DNA of 64,000 nucleotides from Myxococcales bacterium (lineage in GTDB: Bacteria; Myxococcota; Myxococcia; Myxococcales; Myxococcaceae). A program made the position numbers and the translations under genes. This document shows positions 1 to 9,109 of this stretch, piece by piece (the stretch's first letter is position 1; every line of letters starts with the position of its first letter). The notes beneath the pieces are model-generated. The model had not been told where the DNA came from and did no database searches. It saw only the letters and a program-made list of their open reading frames with translations. The DNA lies in contig JACPVI010000006.1 of the NCBI GenBank assembly GCA_016191815.1, positions 248,001-312,000 of the forward strand, read 5' to 3'.

Positions 1-3000
1 GACGAGCTTGTGCACGTCGGAGGCGGGGCGGGTGGCCAGCGGGGCGAGGGTGGGGTTCGAGGTGAGCGCGTTCTCCAGGTAGGAGAGGGCGAACAGCTCC
101 TCCTTGCCGGCGAGGATGTCCCCCAGGTTGTAGGTGTCGGCGCGGTTGGCCAGCATGTCCGGGATGCGGAACCGCTCCCCTGACTCGGTGTAGGGATTGC
201 CGGCCATCACCACGCAGAACTTCTTGCCGCGGAAGTCGTAGGTGCGCGTCCGGCCTCCGTAGACGCCCTCCACCCTCCTCTGGGCGTCGCAGAGCGAGAT
301 GAACTTCTGCAACAGCTCGGAGTGGGTGTGCTGGATGTCGTCGAGGTAGAGCATCACGTTGTTGCCCAACTCGAAGGAGAGGTTGATGCGCTCCACCTCC
401 TGGCGGGCGGTGGCGTTGGGCGCCTCGGCGGGATCCAAGGAGCGCACCTCGTGGCCGAGCGCCGGGCCGTTCACCTTCACGAAGGCGAGCCCCAGCCGGC
501 TCGCCACGTACTCCATCAGGGTGGTCTTCCCGTAGCCGGGCGGGGAGATGAGGAGCAGCAGCCCCATCCGGTCGGTGCGCTTGCCCTCGCCGGCCGCGCC
601 GAGCTGCTTGGCGAGGTTGGCGCCGATCACCGGCAGGTACACCTCGTCGATCAGCCGGTTCCGGACGAAGGTGGAGAGCACCTTGGGCGAAAGCTCCTCG
701 AGCCGGAGCTTCCCCCGCTCGCGCTCGACGACCTCCCGGATGCGCTCGCGGTAGGCGCGGAAGGCGGGAACCCGCACCGTGGCGAACTCGGTCAGGCGCG
801 CCACCATCTCGTCCAGCCGGACGGTCAGCCCTCCGCCGGCGATGCGCGGGTGCTGCCCGAGCAGTCCCTGCACCTCGCCGGAGGTGAGGGCGGTGGCGAC
901 ACCTCGGTCCAGCCGCCGCTCATCGGCCAGCACCAGTACCGCCGCCTCGTCCAGCGCGTCGCGGTGCGCCGAGGCGGCGGCCTTCGACTCTGCGAAGGCG
1001 GTGAGCCAAGCCCGGACCAGGCGGAAGCGCTCCGAGAGCGCCTTCGGACCTGAAATCGCGCGCAGGTCCTCCTCCAGTGCTGCCCGAGCGCCGGAAAGCT
1101 CGAGCGCGCTCCACAGGCCGGCGCGGAGCGCGGAGGCGCCGGCGCTGGTCACGAAGCGCGGGTGCTCGCCCGACAGCTCCTCGGCGAGGTACCGGCCCGC
1201 GAGAAGGGCGTCGGAGCCCGAGTGCTCTAGCCCCGCGGTGGCAAGGAAAGAGTCGATGCGCTCGCCCAGCTCCGCGCCGAGCGCGGCGGCCTCGGCGCTC
1301 TGGGAGAAGGACTCGCGCAGCCTGCGGAGGCTTCTGGCCCTGTGGGCGAAGGAGGCCCTGGCCGCCTCGTCGGCGAGCTCGGACCAGAACAGGCACCCCC
1401 AGGCGCGCGGGGTGGGGGCGTAGCGGAGCAGCCCCGCTCCCTCGCGGAGGGAGAGCAGCTTCTCCAGTATCGCCGCGGCATCGGCGTCGTGCAGGCCGCG
1501 GTCGTAGCCCTCGTCGTAGCGCTCGGCGGCGAAGGAGCGGACCAGCGCGAGGAGGCCATCGCCCGAGCGCGCGGCCTCCTGGAGCCTCCCAAGGCTCAGC
1601 CCTTCTCGGCCCTCCTCGGCGGCGAAGAGGATGGAGGCGGCCAGGTGCTCGCCCCGGTACACCTCGGGGGACTCGGAGACCAAGGTCTGCTCCCAAAGCC
1701 CCTTCGCCTTCTCCAGCTCCGGGTCCTCGAGCCTCAGTTGAAAGTCGGTGCCGGACAGGTGCAGCCAGAGCGCCCCGTCGCGGGGCACCACCGTCAGCTC
1801 CAGCGGTTGGGCGTTGACGTTGAAGCGGAAGGGGCCGAGCTTGATGACCTGGGCGCCCTCCTCGAAGAGGTCCAGCCGGTCCCGCAGGCTCCGGAGCGCG
1901 TCCTGGCGGGCGGCCTTGAGGCGCGACTCCACCTCGTCGGCCTTGACGCTGTCGCCCAGAGAGAGCAGCTGCCCGGCGAGGGCGCGGAGCTTCTGCACCA
2001 TCGGGTCCGCGGCGAAGTAGGCGTTCAGCTCGTCCTCGCTCGAGAAGCCCTTGGTCCGCCTGGAGACTCCCTGGAGGATCCGCTCGGCGGCGCCGAAGAG
2101 GTTCTGCGCCCGCCTCTGCCGCTCGTCGAGCAGCGCCTGCTTCTTGGCTCCGAAGGCCTCGAGCAGCTCCTCCCGCTTGTCGGCGAGCTGGCCGAGGAAG
2201 TCGTCCAGCTCGGAGAAGTGCCCCTCCATCTCCTCGAGCTGCACTTGCAGCCGCGAGAGCTGTTCGTCGCACTTCTCCGGCGCGTCGCAGACCGCCAGCG
2301 CGCTCTCGATGCTCTGGGAGAGCAGCTTGAACTGGGCGCCGAACTCCGCCCGCCGCTCCCTGCGGAGCAGCTCCTTCCGCCGGCCGACGACGGTGGCGCG
2401 CACCCGGTTGAGGCGGGCGAACACGTCGGAGATTCCCTCAAGGATGCGCGCCCGGTCGGCGGGGTCTCCCACCTGCAGCCCGCCCACCACCTCCGCCACC
2501 AGGTCCAGCCCCTGGGAGGTTTGCTCGAGGTCCTCCTGGATGGGGGCAATCTCCGAAGTGCGGGTGACCGGCGCCAGCTTGGCGAGGACCGCGTCCATCC
2601 GCTCGGCGAGCGGCTTGAGCGAATCGGGCCGGAGGAGGAACTCCACGCAGGCGGCGCTGGCGCGCTCGAAGGCGGCGGCGGCGTCGGCCTCCAGCTTCTC
2701 GAGCTTCTGGAGGTCGACGTAGCGGACCTCCTTGAGGGTGATGAGGTGACCACGCTGCTTGCGCAGCGCGGTGAGGGCGCCCAGGTAGGCATCCACCGAA
2801 GAGAGCTGCTCGGGGCTGAGCGAGGCGGCGAGCCGCTCCTGCTCTGCGGCGGCGCTGGCGATCGCCTCCTCGGCGCGGCGAGTGAGCGCCTGCACCTTCT
2901 CGAACTCGTCGATGATCAGCTCGGCGGTCTTCCGCAGCTCCTCGACGAGCTGGAGCAGGCCCACCTCCTGGTGCCCCAGCCAGTGGTAGGCGTCGGCGGT

Positions 3001-4428
3001 GCGGGTGGCGTAGGAGACGAGGTCCTCGTAGGTCCGCCGGGTGGGTCGCACGCCCTCGACCATTCGCTTGAGGGTGTAGGCGTCGGAGATGCCGCGCACC
3101 AGGTCGGCGTTCCCCACCTTCCCCAGGAAGGACGCCGGAGGAGGAGTGGCGGCGGCGAACTCCGCGGAGACGAACGGGGTCTGCCACACCTGCATCGGGT
3201 GGACCCGGGTGGTCTCTTCCCCGGCGCGGAAGACCACCATCTTGCCGTCGGCGAACAGCGAGTAGCCGTGGCAGAGGATGGGGTTCTGCACCTCCTTGCG
3301 CACGAGGTTGTACGGCAGGAGCACGTACTTTCCCTGGTCCCGCTCGTGGAAGACGTAGAGCACGTCCTCGCCGTTGGGAGAGCGCACCGCCCGCTCGTAC
3401 TCCAGCCCGGCGGTGGGCCCCTCGAAGACCTTGTAGTCGCCGGTCTGGAGGTAGTAGCCGCCGGGGAAGATGACGCCCTGATCCTCGGGGAGCTGGACGC
3501 AGGCCTGCCCGATGGGGTCGATGCGCACCACGTGCTTGGTGCGGGTGTTGAACACCAGGGTGCGGTAGGCCTCCTCCCGGAACGGCAAGACCTTGAGGAG
3601 GATCAGCACCCCCACCTTGGCGAAGTGGATCTCCGCGTCGTCCAGGGACTGGTCGGGGTCCTCCACCGGCTCGCGGTAGATGCCCAGCCCATCCTCGGTG
3701 TTGTTCTCCACCTTGACGGTCAGGTCTCCCTTCACCGTCTCCACGAACACCTCATCGAGGATGTTGACGTGGGGGTGGCGCCCGAGGACGAAGCGCTCCC
3801 TGGTGGCGAGCGTCCACTCGAAGTCGTGGGAGGCCGGCCGCACCCAGTCGCCCTCGCCGCGGTTGTCGATGTAAGTGCCGTTGCCCTCGGGGTCGAGGCT
3901 GAAGCGGAGGACCTTGGTGTCGCGCGCGGTGACCCCGGCCTGGAAGATGGCGAGCAGGCGCGACTCGGTGCGGCGGAACTGCAACAGCCGCGAGTCCTTG
4001 TAGTAGCGGTACAGCTCCGCGAAGTCCTTGGCCAGCCTTCCGTCGCGGAAGCAGCCCCCGCACGAGTCGAGTCCCGACGCCGGCAGCTCGAACCCCTCAG
4101 CGGCCTTCTCGAGGCTATGGAGAGCGAAGACGTCGGCGATCGCCGTCTCTTTCTTGAGCCCGATGAATACGTTGAAGCCGAAGAGCAGGTGGGTGCCGAT
4201 GGCGACGATGTCGCGGGGGACGCAGTTGTTCTCGGTGCGCACCCGCAGATTGCCGGCGATGGCCAGCTCCTGGCCCCCGAAGAGCTGTCGCCGGCGCGCG
4301 TTCAGCTCGTCGGCCTTCCGCCCCAGCTCGGCGGCGCGCTCCCGCAGCCGGGCGCGAATGACCTCGTAGCTCCCGCCCTCCATCGCGGGAGATGGCGCAG
4401 CGTCCTTCGCGGACTCTGGCGTGCCCAT
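1..4428 (-). CDS. DUF3686-type 'DNA repair ATPase' with C-terminal AAA domain, 3' end outside window
   Basis: 1476 codons are visible and the frame is still open at base 1, so the C-terminus is missing. The first ~600 residues are a soluble region with a conserved Cys pair (DSCGGCF, near residue 120) and beta-rich stretches. The middle (~600-900) is strongly charged and reads as coiled coil. The C-terminal part is an AAA ATPase: Walker A SPPGYGKTT near residue 1293 and a Walker B-like MLYLDDIQ about 60 residues later. This architecture matches the large bacterial proteins annotated as DNA repair ATPase (DUF3686); a role in repair is family naming rather than shown function. It is the last gene of an operon with YqiJ and YqiK (32-bp gap), which points to a membrane-scaffold-associated machine. 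The ATG at 4428 has purine-rich sequence upstream and no competing in-frame start. Confidence 0.85.
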   Translation of the reverse strand, partial: MGTPESAKDAAPSPAMEGGSYEVIRARLRERAAELGRKADELNARRRQLFGGQELAIAGNLRVRTENNCVPRDIVAIGTHLLFGFNVFIGLKKETAIADVFALHSLEKAAEGFELPASGLDSCGGCFRDGRLAKDFAELYRYYKDSRLLQFRRTESRLLAIFQAGVTARDTKVLRFSLDPEGNGTYIDNRGEGDWVRPASHDFEWTLATRERFVLGRHPHVNILDEVFVETVKGDLTVKVENNTEDGLGIYREPVEDPDQSLDDAEIHFAKVGVLILLKVLPFREEAYRTLVFNTRTKHVVRIDPIGQACVQLPEDQGVIFPGGYYLQTGDYKVFEGPTAGLEYERAVRSPNGEDVLYVFHERDQGKYVLLPYNLVRKEVQNPILCHGYSLFADGKMVVFRAGEETTRVHPMQVWQTPFVSAEFAAATPPPASFLGKVGNADLVRGISDAYTLKRMVEGVRPTRRTYEDLVSYATRTADAYHWLGHQEVGLLQLVEELRKTAELIIDEFEKVQALTRRAEEAIASAAAEQERLAASLSPEQLSSVDAYLGALTALRKQRGHLITLKEVRYVDLQKLEKLEADAAAAFERASAACVEFLLRPDSLKPLAERMDAVLAKLAPVTRTSEIAPIQEDLEQTSQGLDLVAEVVGGLQVGDPADRARILEGISDVFARLNRVRATVVGRRKELLRRERRAEFGAQFKLLSQSIESALAVCDAPEKCDEQLSRLQVQLEEMEGHFSELDDFLGQLADKREELLEAFGAKKQALLDERQRRAQNLFGAAERILQGVSRRTKGFSSEDELNAYFAADPMVQKLRALAGQLLSLGDSVKADEVESRLKAARQDALRSLRDRLDLFEEGAQVIKLGPFRFNVNAQPLELTVVPRDGALWLHLSGTDFQLRLEDPELEKAKGLWEQTLVSESPEVYRGEHLAASILFAAEEGREGLSLGRLQEAARSGDGLLALVRSFAAERYDEGYDRGLHDADAAAILEKLLSLREGAGLLRYAPTPRAWGCLFWSELADEAARASFAHRARSLRRLRESFSQSAEAAALGAELGERIDSFLATAGLEHSGSDALLAGRYLAEELSGEHPRFVTSAGASALRAGLWSALELSGARAALEEDLRAISGPKALSERFRLVRAWLTAFAESKAAASAHRDALDEAAVLVLADERRLDRGVATALTSGEVQGLLGQHPRIAGGGLTVRLDEMVARLTEFATVRVPAFRAYRERIREVVERERGKLRLEELSPKVLSTFVRNRLIDEVYLPVIGANLAKQLGAAGEGKRTDRMGLLLLISPPGYGKTTLMEYVASRLGLAFVKVNGPALGHEVRSLDPAEAPNATARQEVERINLSFELGNNVMLYLDDIQHTHSELLQKFISLCDAQRRVEGVYGGRTRTYDFRGKKFCVVMAGNPYTESGERFRIPDMLANRADTYNLGDILAGKEELFALSYLENALTSNPTLAPLATRPASDVHKLV

Positions 4429-4438
4429 GCTTCGGTCA

Positions 4439-4455
4439 CGCCCCTAGGAGGGGCG
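4439..4455. other. Intercistronic hairpin between yqiK and the ATPase gene
   Basis: CGCCCC, five bases, then GGGGCG: a 6-bp GC stem in the 32-bp gap. It lacks a T-run on either strand, so it is more likely a processing or attenuating hairpin than a complete terminator. Confidence 0.4.
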
Positions 4456-4460
4456 CTCCT

Positions 4461-6650
4461 CTAGCGCTTGTCGTTTTCCTTGCCGCGGGCTGCCGCCTTG
4501 AGCCCCTCCACCACCGGCCCCGGATCCTTGGCGAGCTTGCCGAGCAAGGCGGCCAGGGCCAGGTTCTGCGCGTCCTGGGTCAGCCCCGGCTTGGAGAGGA
4601 TTTCCTTCAAGTCCGAGGGGAGGCTGGCGTTCCCTTGCAGGTAGTCCTTGAGGATCACCCGCAGGGACTCGCTGCTGTGGATGACGCCGTCCACCGAATG
4701 GCCCAGGGACACCGCCTTGACGAACTGGTCGAAGAAGGCGCCGTCGCCGCCGACGATGTTGATCTTCGCGTTCTGGAAGGCCTCGGCCAAGACCTTCGCC
4801 TGGGACTCGGCCACCCCCAGCCGGATGCGCAGCGCCTCCAGGTCGACCTCTTTCTCCTTCTGCAGCCGGAGCCGGAACTCCTCGTGGCCCCGGCTGGCCT
4901 CGTCGAGCGCCTTCATCGACTCGGCCTTCTCGGCCAGCCCCCTCGCCTCGGCGAGCAGCTTCTCCTGCACGCCGGTCGCCTCGGCGAGGAGCTTCTGCTG
5001 CGCCCCGGCGGCCTCGGCGAGGCCCTTCTCCTTCACCGCGCTCGCCTCCGCGAGGCCCTGCTTCTCGTAGGCGGCGGCGTTGGCCTCGAGCACCCGGGCG
5101 TGGGCCAGCCCCTTCTGCTGGTCTCCCTCCGCCTCGGCAATGCGCATCTCCCGGGCGATCTTGGCGTTGGCCAGGCCCTGCTTCTCGATGGCCACCGCCT
5201 CGGCCTCGCGGACCCGCACGTTGGCCATGCCCAGCTTCTCGCTGGCAACCGCGTCGGCCTCCTTCACCCGGGCGTGGGCCAGCCCGTCGGCGGCGGTCTC
5301 GGCCTGGGCGCCCTCGGAGAGCCGGATCTTCGACTTGGCGACCCGGTCTGCGGCCTCCAGCTCGGCGTCGGCGAGGGTGAGCCGCCTGCGGGCGTCGTGC
5401 TTGGCGACCTCTTCCTGGGCCTCGGCGAGCTTGACTTCCTTGATCAGCCCCTGCTGGGCGTCGGCCTCGGCGCCGATCACCGCGGCGTCCTTCTTTCGCT
5501 TGGCGTCCGCGAGCACCCGCACGTCCTTGATCGCCTCCTCCTCGAAGGCGACCTTCTTCTCCACCGCAATGCGGGTGCTGATCACGTCGGCGATCGCCTT
5601 GCGCTCCACCTCCAGGGCCTTCTCCTTGCCGATGCGCTGCAGCTCCACCTCGCGCTCGCGGACGATGGCCTCGAGGTTCTTGTCCTTCATCACCCGTTCG
5701 GCCTCGATGCCCACCACCCGCTCGCGGTTCTTCTCGGCGACCTGGACCTGGCGCTGCTTGTTCTGGTCGTTGATGGCGATGTCTTCCTCGGCCTTGATCC
5801 GCGCCAGCTCGGCGCGGGCGCGCTCCTGCTGCTGGATGACGTGGGTCTCGGCGAGCTGCTGGGCCTGGATGGATTCGATCTCCTTCTTCTGCTTGGCGGC
5901 GGCCTCGGCGCGCTGCTTCTCCAGGGCGAAGACCGCCTCGTCGGCCTCGACGTTCTGCTTGGTGATCTGCTTGCGCTCGGTCTGGCGGAAGTCGTTGGTG
6001 AGGACGTTCTGTTGGGTGGTCAGCTCGGTGATCTTCCGGATGCCGCTGGCGTCGAGGACGTTGTCCTTGTCCAGCAGATCGATCGGGGTCTGCTCGAGGT
6101 AGTCGATGGCGGCGTCCTCCAGCATGTAGCCGTTGAGGTCGCTGCCGATCACCCGGACGATCTCGTCCTTGAAGGTCTGCCGCTTGGTGTAGAGGTCCTC
6201 GAAGTCCATCTGCTTGCCGACGGTCTTCAACGCCTCGGAGAACTTGGCCTCGAACAACTCCTGGAGCGTCTTCTCGTCGGAGGCGCGCTCGCAGCCGACC
6301 GCCTGGGCGACCTTGAGCACGTCGTCGACGGTCTTGTTCACCCGGACGAAGAAGCTGACCCGGATGTCGGCGCGGATGTTGTCGGCGCAGATGAGCCCTT
6401 CTTTGCCCCGCCGGTCGATCTCGATGGTCTTCAAGGCGATGTCCATCGTCTCGGCCTTGTGGATGATCGGGATCACCACCGCGCCGGTGAAGGTCACCTT
6501 GGTGCGGGTGAGGGTGTTGACGATCAGCACCTGCCCTTGGGCGACCTGGCGGTAGAGGCGAGCGAGCATCAGCCCGAGGGCGATGACCACCCCGAAGAGG
6601 ATGAGGATGCCAAACCCCACGGTGATGGCCGTGGACTGCAGCGGATCCAT
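4461..6650 (-). CDS. yqiK: Flotillin-like SPFH protein (YqiK family)
   Basis: 729 residues. One N-terminal membrane segment (residues ~6-28, ITVGFGILILFGVVIALGL) is followed by an SPFH/band 7 domain (to ~230). A very long Ala/Glu/Lys-rich coiled coil (~230-640) with repeated 'AEA..KQGLA.A' units and a short globular tail complete it. This is the layout of bacterial flotillins of the YqiK type, which oligomerise on the cytoplasmic membrane and organise microdomains. The ATG at 6650 is preferred over upstream in-frame codons because GGAG lies six bases before it and it places the membrane segment at the N-terminus. It lies 64 bp downstream of the YqiJ-like gene, matching the known yqiJ-yqiK pairing, and is followed by the ATPase gene. 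Confidence 0.93.
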   Translation of the reverse strand: MDPLQSTAITVGFGILILFGVVIALGLMLARLYRQVAQGQVLIVNTLTRTKVTFTGAVVIPIIHKAETMDIALKTIEIDRRGKEGLICADNIRADIRVSFFVRVNKTVDDVLKVAQAVGCERASDEKTLQELFEAKFSEALKTVGKQMDFEDLYTKRQTFKDEIVRVIGSDLNGYMLEDAAIDYLEQTPIDLLDKDNVLDASGIRKITELTTQQNVLTNDFRQTERKQITKQNVEADEAVFALEKQRAEAAAKQKKEIESIQAQQLAETHVIQQQERARAELARIKAEEDIAINDQNKQRQVQVAEKNRERVVGIEAERVMKDKNLEAIVREREVELQRIGKEKALEVERKAIADVISTRIAVEKKVAFEEEAIKDVRVLADAKRKKDAAVIGAEADAQQGLIKEVKLAEAQEEVAKHDARRRLTLADAELEAADRVAKSKIRLSEGAQAETAADGLAHARVKEADAVASEKLGMANVRVREAEAVAIEKQGLANAKIAREMRIAEAEGDQQKGLAHARVLEANAAAYEKQGLAEASAVKEKGLAEAAGAQQKLLAEATGVQEKLLAEARGLAEKAESMKALDEASRGHEEFRLRLQKEKEVDLEALRIRLGVAESQAKVLAEAFQNAKINIVGGDGAFFDQFVKAVSLGHSVDGVIHSSESLRVILKDYLQGNASLPSDLKEILSKPGLTQDAQNLALAALLGKLAKDPGPVVEGLKAAARGKENDKR

Positions 6651-6714
6651 GGTCGGTCTCCTTCGAGGAAGGGACGGTTTGTAGTACGGGCGCGGAAACA
6701 GCCGCAAGCGCGGG

Positions 6715-7548
6715 CTAGCGCACCTTTGCCTTTGCCGACGCGATTGCCGCCGCCCGTGCCGGGTCCTTGATCCCCTCCGCCTCTTCTGGGAGGAGCCAAT
6801 CCACGGGCTCCACCTCGTAGCTGTCCGAGGGCCCGTCGTAGTCGACGATCAGGGCTCGGTCGCCCTTCTTCATCGAGTTCTGCTTGGGGCAGGTCACCTT
6901 GAGGAGGAGGCCGGCGCCGCCGTCGTCGAAGCTGGCGGTGCCGAACTCGCCGTCCACCTTTCCGCTGGTGATGGTGCAGACCCTCCCCATCACCTGGGAC
7001 TTGCGCTCGAGCTCGCGGGTATCGAAGAGGCGATGGAGCGGCCTGACGGTGAGCGAGCTGGCGAGCAGCGCCGCCACGGAGGCGAGCGCGAGCACGAGGA
7101 GCTTGGCGCCCCAGCCGGGCGGATCGGCGATGGCCTTGGCGAGGTGGATGGTGCCGAGGGCGGAGAACAGCCAGCCCCAGAAGGCGATCGCGCTGGCGGA
7201 GACGGTGATGGGCACCTTGCCGAGGCCGAGCCAGGCGAGGATGCCGGCGTCGTGGGCGAGGCCCTTGGCGGCGGCCTCCGACCCATCCGCGGCGGCGTCG
7301 CCCCCGAGGTCCGCGTCGGCGCCACCGAGGTCGACGTCGGCGAGGGCCTTCCCGCCGGCGGTGAGGGCCTTGGCGGCGCCCTCCACGGCCTCTCCGACTG
7401 CCTTGCCGGCGCCTTCGCCTGCGCCCTCGAAGAGGTCGACGCCGAGTGCGCCGACGGTGACGAAGGCCCAGTAGCAGATCACGACGCCCAACAAGACGGT
7501 GAAGGGCACGGTGGGGAACGAGAGGATGACCTGCAAGAACTCTTGCAT
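6715..7548 (-). CDS. yqiJ: YqiJ-like membrane protein with OB-fold (NfeD-related)
   Basis: 277 residues with three hydrophobic segments: near the N-terminus (VLLGVVICYWAFVTVGAL), mid-protein (ITVSASAIAFWGWLF) and LLVLALASVAALLASSLTV. A C-terminal beta-rich domain of about 75 residues begins at GRVCTITSGKVDGEFG and resembles the OB domain of YqiJ (DUF1449). A Gly/Ala/Asp-rich linker separates the first two membrane segments. YqiJ/NfeD proteins are partners of SPFH proteins, and here the gene sits immediately upstream of the flotillin on the same strand. The start at 7548 has no clear Shine-Dalgarno sequence but sets the first membrane helix correctly. Confidence 0.85.
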   Translation of the reverse strand: MQEFLQVILSFPTVPFTVLLGVVICYWAFVTVGALGVDLFEGAGEGAGKAVGEAVEGAAKALTAGGKALADVDLGGADADLGGDAAADGSEAAAKGLAHDAGILAWLGLGKVPITVSASAIAFWGWLFSALGTIHLAKAIADPPGWGAKLLVLALASVAALLASSLTVRPLHRLFDTRELERKSQVMGRVCTITSGKVDGEFGTASFDDGGAGLLLKVTCPKQNSMKKGDRALIVDYDGPSDSYEVEPVDWLLPEEAEGIKDPARAAAIASAKAKVR

Positions 7549-7596
7549 CGCGCAGAGCGAAGTGGAGCACGGCGCTCCGCGGCGGGCAACCGCGGG

Positions 7597-8265
7597 CTAG
7601 ATCCGAGCGCCGATGAAGACGACGAGGTTCAGGCCGGTGAGGTTCCAGGACGCCTGTTCATCGGTGATGGTGATGTTGCCGAACGTGCCTTCGAACTTCT
7701 GTTTGCCGCGGGCGTAGCGGAAGCGGCCCTCGCCGCCGAGGAACAGGGTGTCGCCGAAGAAGACGCGTGCGCCGGCGCCGAGTCCGATGGCGAGGCTGGT
7801 ATCGGTGCCGGTGAGGCTGACTTTCCCGTCGGCGGAGCTGACGCCGGAGCTGACGAGGACGAGGCCGACTTGGCTGAACCCGTAGACATCCAGCTTCTCG
7901 AACCCGCTCATCCGTGGATCGAAGTGGTAGGCGAGTCTTCCGAAGGGCATGAAGTAGCGGACTCCCCACTGCAGTCCGGTGAGGGCATTGAGGACGAGGC
8001 AGGGGATGGTGCAGAAGCCGAACTGGAACTCGCCGCCGAGGGCGATTGTGCCGGGGCCGGCGTGGAGCAAGCCCACGTCGGCGCCGGCGCCGAGATCGAT
8101 GGAGGCGATCGGTGGAGCGGCGTCGCTGTCCATCATCGCGCGCAGGTCGATATTCCCGGGCTTGAGGAGTCGGCTCGACGGCGCAGACGGCGCCGCGGCC
8201 GGCTCCTGGGCCGAAGCGGGGCTGCAGATTGCAACGGTGGCGAAGGCGACGAACGCTCGGGACAC
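7597..8265 (-). CDS. Secreted/outer-membrane beta-barrel protein, function unknown
   Basis: 222 residues. The GTG at 8265 is chosen over the ATG at 8277 because GGAGG lies between them, four bases before the GTG, and this start gives a clean signal peptide (SRAFVAFATVAICSPASAQ). The mature part alternates hydrophobic and polar residues with many Gly and aromatic positions (YFMPFGRLAYHFD, FFGDTLFLGGEGRFRYA) and ends in a strand with terminal Ile, as small outer-membrane barrels do. No named family is certain. It lies 48 bp upstream of yqiJ on the same strand, so it may be co-transcribed. Confidence 0.7.
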   Translation of the reverse strand: MSRAFVAFATVAICSPASAQEPAAAPSAPSSRLLKPGNIDLRAMMDSDAAPPIASIDLGAGADVGLLHAGPGTIALGGEFQFGFCTIPCLVLNALTGLQWGVRYFMPFGRLAYHFDPRMSGFEKLDVYGFSQVGLVLVSSGVSSADGKVSLTGTDTSLAIGLGAGARVFFGDTLFLGGEGRFRYARGKQKFEGTFGNITITDEQASWNLTGLNLVVFIGARI

Positions 8266-8381
8266 GATTCCTCCCATCGAACGCCTGCGAGTCTAGACGA
8301 ACCTCCGAAGCAGCAAGCACCACGCAAGACCACCGAGCTCGACGGAGGGCTCAAGACTCTCGACGGGCTTGACGGGTCGCA

Positions 8382-8409
8382 CTCGACACTCGACCCTCGA
8401 CGCTCGACC
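8382..8409. repeat. Four tandem copies of a 7-bp unit CTCGACN
   Basis: CTCGACA, CTCGACC, CTCGACG and CTCGACC follow one another without gaps in the divergent region between the barrel gene and the next plus-strand gene. Two more CTCGAC words occur just upstream (8338 and 8359). The function is unknown; it could be a protein-binding array or simple slippage. Confidence 0.6.
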
Positions 8410-8504
8410 GGAAAGACTTACTGGTTGCGCCGCCCGTTCCGGGCGAATCGTTCGCTTTCCCGGGCCCCGCGGGTGGCATGGGTCGTGCTCCGCGAGCGCG
8501 TTCG

Positions 8505-8987
8505 ATGTCCGCCTATCAGGCCAGCGTGCGTCGCGAGGGCGATGAATTCGTGGTGAGCCTGTCGGCGCCGGGAGGATTCCTGCTCGAGTATCGCTACCCC
8601 TCGGAGGCCCAGGCCCGTTACTTCGCTGCCGTCTTCGAGCTGGGGCCTTCGAAGTTGCCGGTTCCGTTGCGCGCCGGGGCAGGTCCGTCTCTGTTCGAGC
8701 TGCTACCCTCTGCGGCGAGGGAGGCGGGTTCTGCCGAACCAGGCCCCCTGGCGCTTCCGGTGGACGAGCCGTTGTCCGAGGTCGCACGGCGGATCGGCGC
8801 CATCCTCGCCGAGGCCGTCGATCCGGCGGCGCTGCTGTCGGCCTGGCAGCTCGGAGCCGAAGGCGCACCGATGCCGCCCGAGCTGGCCAAGCTCACCGCG
8901 AGGGAGATCGCCGAAGCCATCGCTCGGCTTGACACCTGCGAGGAGCGCCGCGCCGCGCCCACCGGCTCCCCGGAGGCGGCCGCGTAA
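8505..8987 (+). CDS. Hypothetical protein, family not recognised
   Basis: 160 residues from the ATG at 8505; an in-frame ATG at 8478 would add nine residues, and neither has a good ribosome-binding site. The N-terminal half has a short beta-rich start (YQASVRREGDEFVVSLSA) and then FLLEYRYPSEAQARYFAAVFEL. The C-terminal half is Ala/Glu-rich and helical. There is no signal peptide, membrane segment or known motif. Codon use (strong third-position GC) supports real coding. Confidence 0.55.
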   Translation: MSAYQASVRREGDEFVVSLSAPGGFLLEYRYPSEAQARYFAAVFELGPSKLPVPLRAGAGPSLFELLPSAAREAGSAEPGPLALPVDEPLSEVARRIGAILAEAVDPAALLSAWQLGAEGAPMPPELAKLTAREIAEAIARLDTCEERRAAPTGSPEAAA

Positions 8988-9109
8988 ACGCAGTTCACAC
9001 TCGGCGCAAGAGCCCACCAGATGACCTTGGGCTGTACACCTCGCTCGCCGGAACCACTGGAAACTCCAGATCGCGATCTGGGAACGGAAGTTGCTGCGCT
9101 CGCGTCCCC

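Noticed and set aside
1342-4464. 1040-codon open frame on the plus strand opposite the DUF3686 ATPase gene
   Set aside because: It is a third-position GC shadow: Leu/Gly/Val/His-rich without domains, while the minus strand has clear Walker motifs.
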